This document shows positions 5,217-6,556 of a stretch of DNA of 6,556 nucleotides, in pieces; positions within the stretch are counted from its first letter, which is position 1; each line of letters begins with the position of its first letter. The notes under the pieces were generated by a model. That model saw nothing but the letters and a program-made list of their open reading frames with translations. It did not search any database and was not told the origin of the DNA. The stretch is from NCBI GenBank assembly GCA_031271475.1, contig JAISVP010000103.1:1-6556 (forward strand). Direction: 5' to 3'. Origin of the DNA: Oscillospiraceae bacterium (GTDB lineage: Bacteria > Bacillota > Clostridia > Oscillospirales > Ruminococcaceae). A program made the position numbers and the translations under genes.

Positions 5217-6556
5217 ATTATACTGGTCACTCCCTATGGGCACAACACCCTCAATTACACCGTAATATGCGGGTTTTGCCTGAAAATCGCCGTCAAACAG
5301 CAGCGGCTTGCGGTCGCCCCGCCATGATGTCGCATCGTCCGTACCCCAGAAAACTACCGCCGTAAGATTCTCACCGTTCGGATGGTTCATACGTGAGTCA
5401 CGGATACCCTCAAACAGTTCTTGGTAAAGCTGTCCCTGCGTGTTAATATCATAATCTACCGCATCATTCAAAGACAGTTCAGGATTAATTGTCATGTCAA
5501 GCTCGGTAATATGCACTTCAAGACCTGTGTAAAGGAACACGTCAAGCGCTTCCTTAAAGGAAGCCGGAGTCGGGAAGCTCGTATCCAAATGAGCCTGCAT
5601 ACCAATTCCGTCAACATTGCCGCTTTCCTTTAAAGACAGCATTTTTTCTGCAATTTTATCACGTTTTGCCGGAATATACTCGTTAAAGTCATTGTAGAAC
5701 AGCTTACAGTCCTCAGGAGCGTACATACGCGCGAATTCAAAAGCGTCGTCAACAAAGCTGTCATCGCCGTAAATCATTGCCCAAGGCGACAGCTCGTTAT
5801 CCACACCCTCGCCCCACCAGCCGGCGTCACGCAGGTTACCGTCATCTTTATAAACCTCGTTAACAACGTCCCATGCGTAAAATTCAACGTCCGGGAATTC
5901 CGTTTGCACCAGTATCATTGTATTTTTAATATAAATTTCTAATCTTTCACGCAAAACTTCCTTGCTTACAGCCTGACCGCCGATGTCAAAGTTTTCGCGG
6001 AAGAACCATGTCGGGGTCTGTGCGTGCCATAAAAGGCAGTGACCGCGTACGGGGAGTCCGTTGTCCTGAGCGAACTGCAGCATTTTCCTTGCATCCGCGT
6101 TAAGACGTACCTGAGGTTCACCGGCTGTTACTGTTGCGGCTTGGTCGAGTGTATAATTGGGCTTTAACTCGTTGCCCATAGTCAGAGTGTTATAATGCTT
6201 AAGGAACAGTGCCTGACGTGCTTTTGAATCGAGGTCACTGGATCCTGCCGCACCGCCGACAGTGAAATATCCGTCATAAACGTCTTTAATACCGTCAATA
6301 TCTTCCTGTATGCTATCGCTTACGGATTTCACCGAAACATCGTCAACATAGTAAGAGACTGTGTTTTCAATTCCGGGATTCGGATTGTAAGCGGGCTGTA
6401 TATAAAGTTTCAATCCCGCCGCGCCTGCCGGAACGGTAGATTTGCCGGAAACTTCAGTCCATACACCCTTTTGAACCGTCACCGCGCCGGTCATTGACGG
6501 ATACAGAGTGTCAACACCGACAACACATTCCAATGAAATATCGAAACCCTGCGTAT
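5193..6556 (-). CDS. GH10 endo-beta-1,4-xylanase, 5' end outside window, dockerin truncated
   Basis: This is an extracellular xylanase that cleaves internal beta-1,4 bonds of xylan by a retaining mechanism. The frame is open to the window edge, so the true start and signal peptide lie outside. The first in-window start-like codon (TTG at 6533) is inside a module and is not the real start. Counting from that codon, residues 1-69 look like the C-terminal part of a CBM22-type xylan-binding module (GVWTEVSGKSTV, LKLYIQP, YYVDDVSV). Residues 75-428 are GH10: GNELKP, RGHCLLWH, acid/base E226 in WDVVNE (5856-5858), YNDFNEY, GIGMQAHLD, nucleophile E344 in VHITELD (5502-5504), and FWGTDD with W404 and KPAYYGV at the end. 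All hallmark residues are present, so the enzyme should be active. The protein stops at TGA within GDVNLD, the first loop of a dockerin. The GH5 gene follows on the same strand. Confidence 0.93.
   Translation of the reverse strand, partial: TQGFDISLECVVGVDTLYPSMTGAVTVQKGVWTEVSGKSTVPAGAAGLKLYIQPAYNPNPGIENTVSYYVDDVSVKSVSDSIQEDIDGIKDVYDGYFTVGGAAGSSDLDSKARQALFLKHYNTLTMGNELKPNYTLDQAATVTAGEPQVRLNADARKMLQFAQDNGLPVRGHCLLWHAQTPTWFFRENFDIGGQAVSKEVLRERLEIYIKNTMILVQTEFPDVEFYAWDVVNEVYKDDGNLRDAGWWGEGVDNELSPWAMIYGDDSFVDDAFEFARMYAPEDCKLFYNDFNEYIPAKRDKIAEKMLSLKESGNVDGIGMQAHLDTSFPTPASFKEALDVFLYTGLEVHITELDMTINPELSLNDAVDYDINTQGQLYQELFEGIRDSRMNHPNGENLTAVVFWGTDDATSWRGDRKPLLFDGDFQAKPAYYGVIEGVVPIGSDQYNVGDVNLD

Noticed and set aside
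4966..5265. A plus-strand open frame of 99 codons over the dockerin region
   Set aside because: It lies antisense to the dockerin coding sequence and the end of GH10, and its translation resembles no family; it is a shadow frame.
6531..6533. TTG as the true start of the GH10 gene
   Set aside because: It falls within a CBM22-like module, there is no ribosome binding site or signal peptide, and the frame stays open to the window edge.
1..6556. CRISPR arrays, tRNA or rRNA genes, insertion sequences, transposase genes
   Set aside because: I saw no regularly spaced direct repeats, no tRNA-like cloverleaf, no rRNA sequence, and no transposase or integrase coding region.

Overview
The window looks like a piece of an anaerobic, fibre-degrading Gram-positive genome, most likely a Ruminococcus-type member of the Clostridia/Oscillospiraceae. 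Support for this: a GH10 xylanase gene followed by a type I dockerin coding sequence (the cellulosome docking module), a cell-wall sorting signal of the NPxTG kind, strong AGGAG-like ribosome binding sites, and a formate/nitrite-type channel suited to fermentative metabolism. The assignment is inference from gene content; no rRNA or other phylogenetic marker is present.

Layout. (1) 55-795, minus: a membrane-anchored, probably cell-wall-directed protein with a Thr/Pro/Glu linker, a small His/Cys motif and a C-terminal RlpA-like/3D double-psi barrel domain, followed by a perfect 11-bp hairpin. (2) 796-1264: a divergent intergenic region with an extended -10 promoter for the next gene, an inverted repeat overlapping that promoter, and a copy of a short GC-rich intergenic element. 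(3) 1265-2347, plus: a sortase-anchored surface protein with a degenerate von Willebrand factor A-like fold. (4) 2348-2497: three consecutive RNA hairpins, the last a strong terminator only 15 nt before the next start codon. (5) 2498-3085, plus: a very compact formate/nitrite transporter (FNT) family channel. (6) 3082-4884, minus: a secreted GH5 glycoside hydrolase whose catalytic barrel is split by a roughly 190-residue beta-rich insertion; its stop codon overlaps that of the FNT gene by convergence. (7) 4885-5042: a spacer with a perfect 18-bp hairpin and a second copy of the intergenic element. (8) 5193-6556, minus, cut by the window edge: the end of a CBM22-like module plus a complete GH10 catalytic domain. 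Its dockerin is cut by an in-frame TGA at 5193-5195, while the remaining 49 codons stay open to a TAA at 5043-5045.

How they fit together. GH10 and GH5 lie on the same strand and form a plant-polysaccharide (xylan/beta-glucan) degradation pair. As sequenced, neither ends in a complete dockerin, so both would be free secreted enzymes. The surface vWA protein and the 3D-domain protein are envelope proteins transcribed divergently from each other. The FNT channel may handle formate or another small monovalent anion. The observations most worth a second look are the stop codon inside the dockerin, the insertion inside the GH5 barrel, the degenerate vWA metal site, and the hairpin series in front of the FNT gene.
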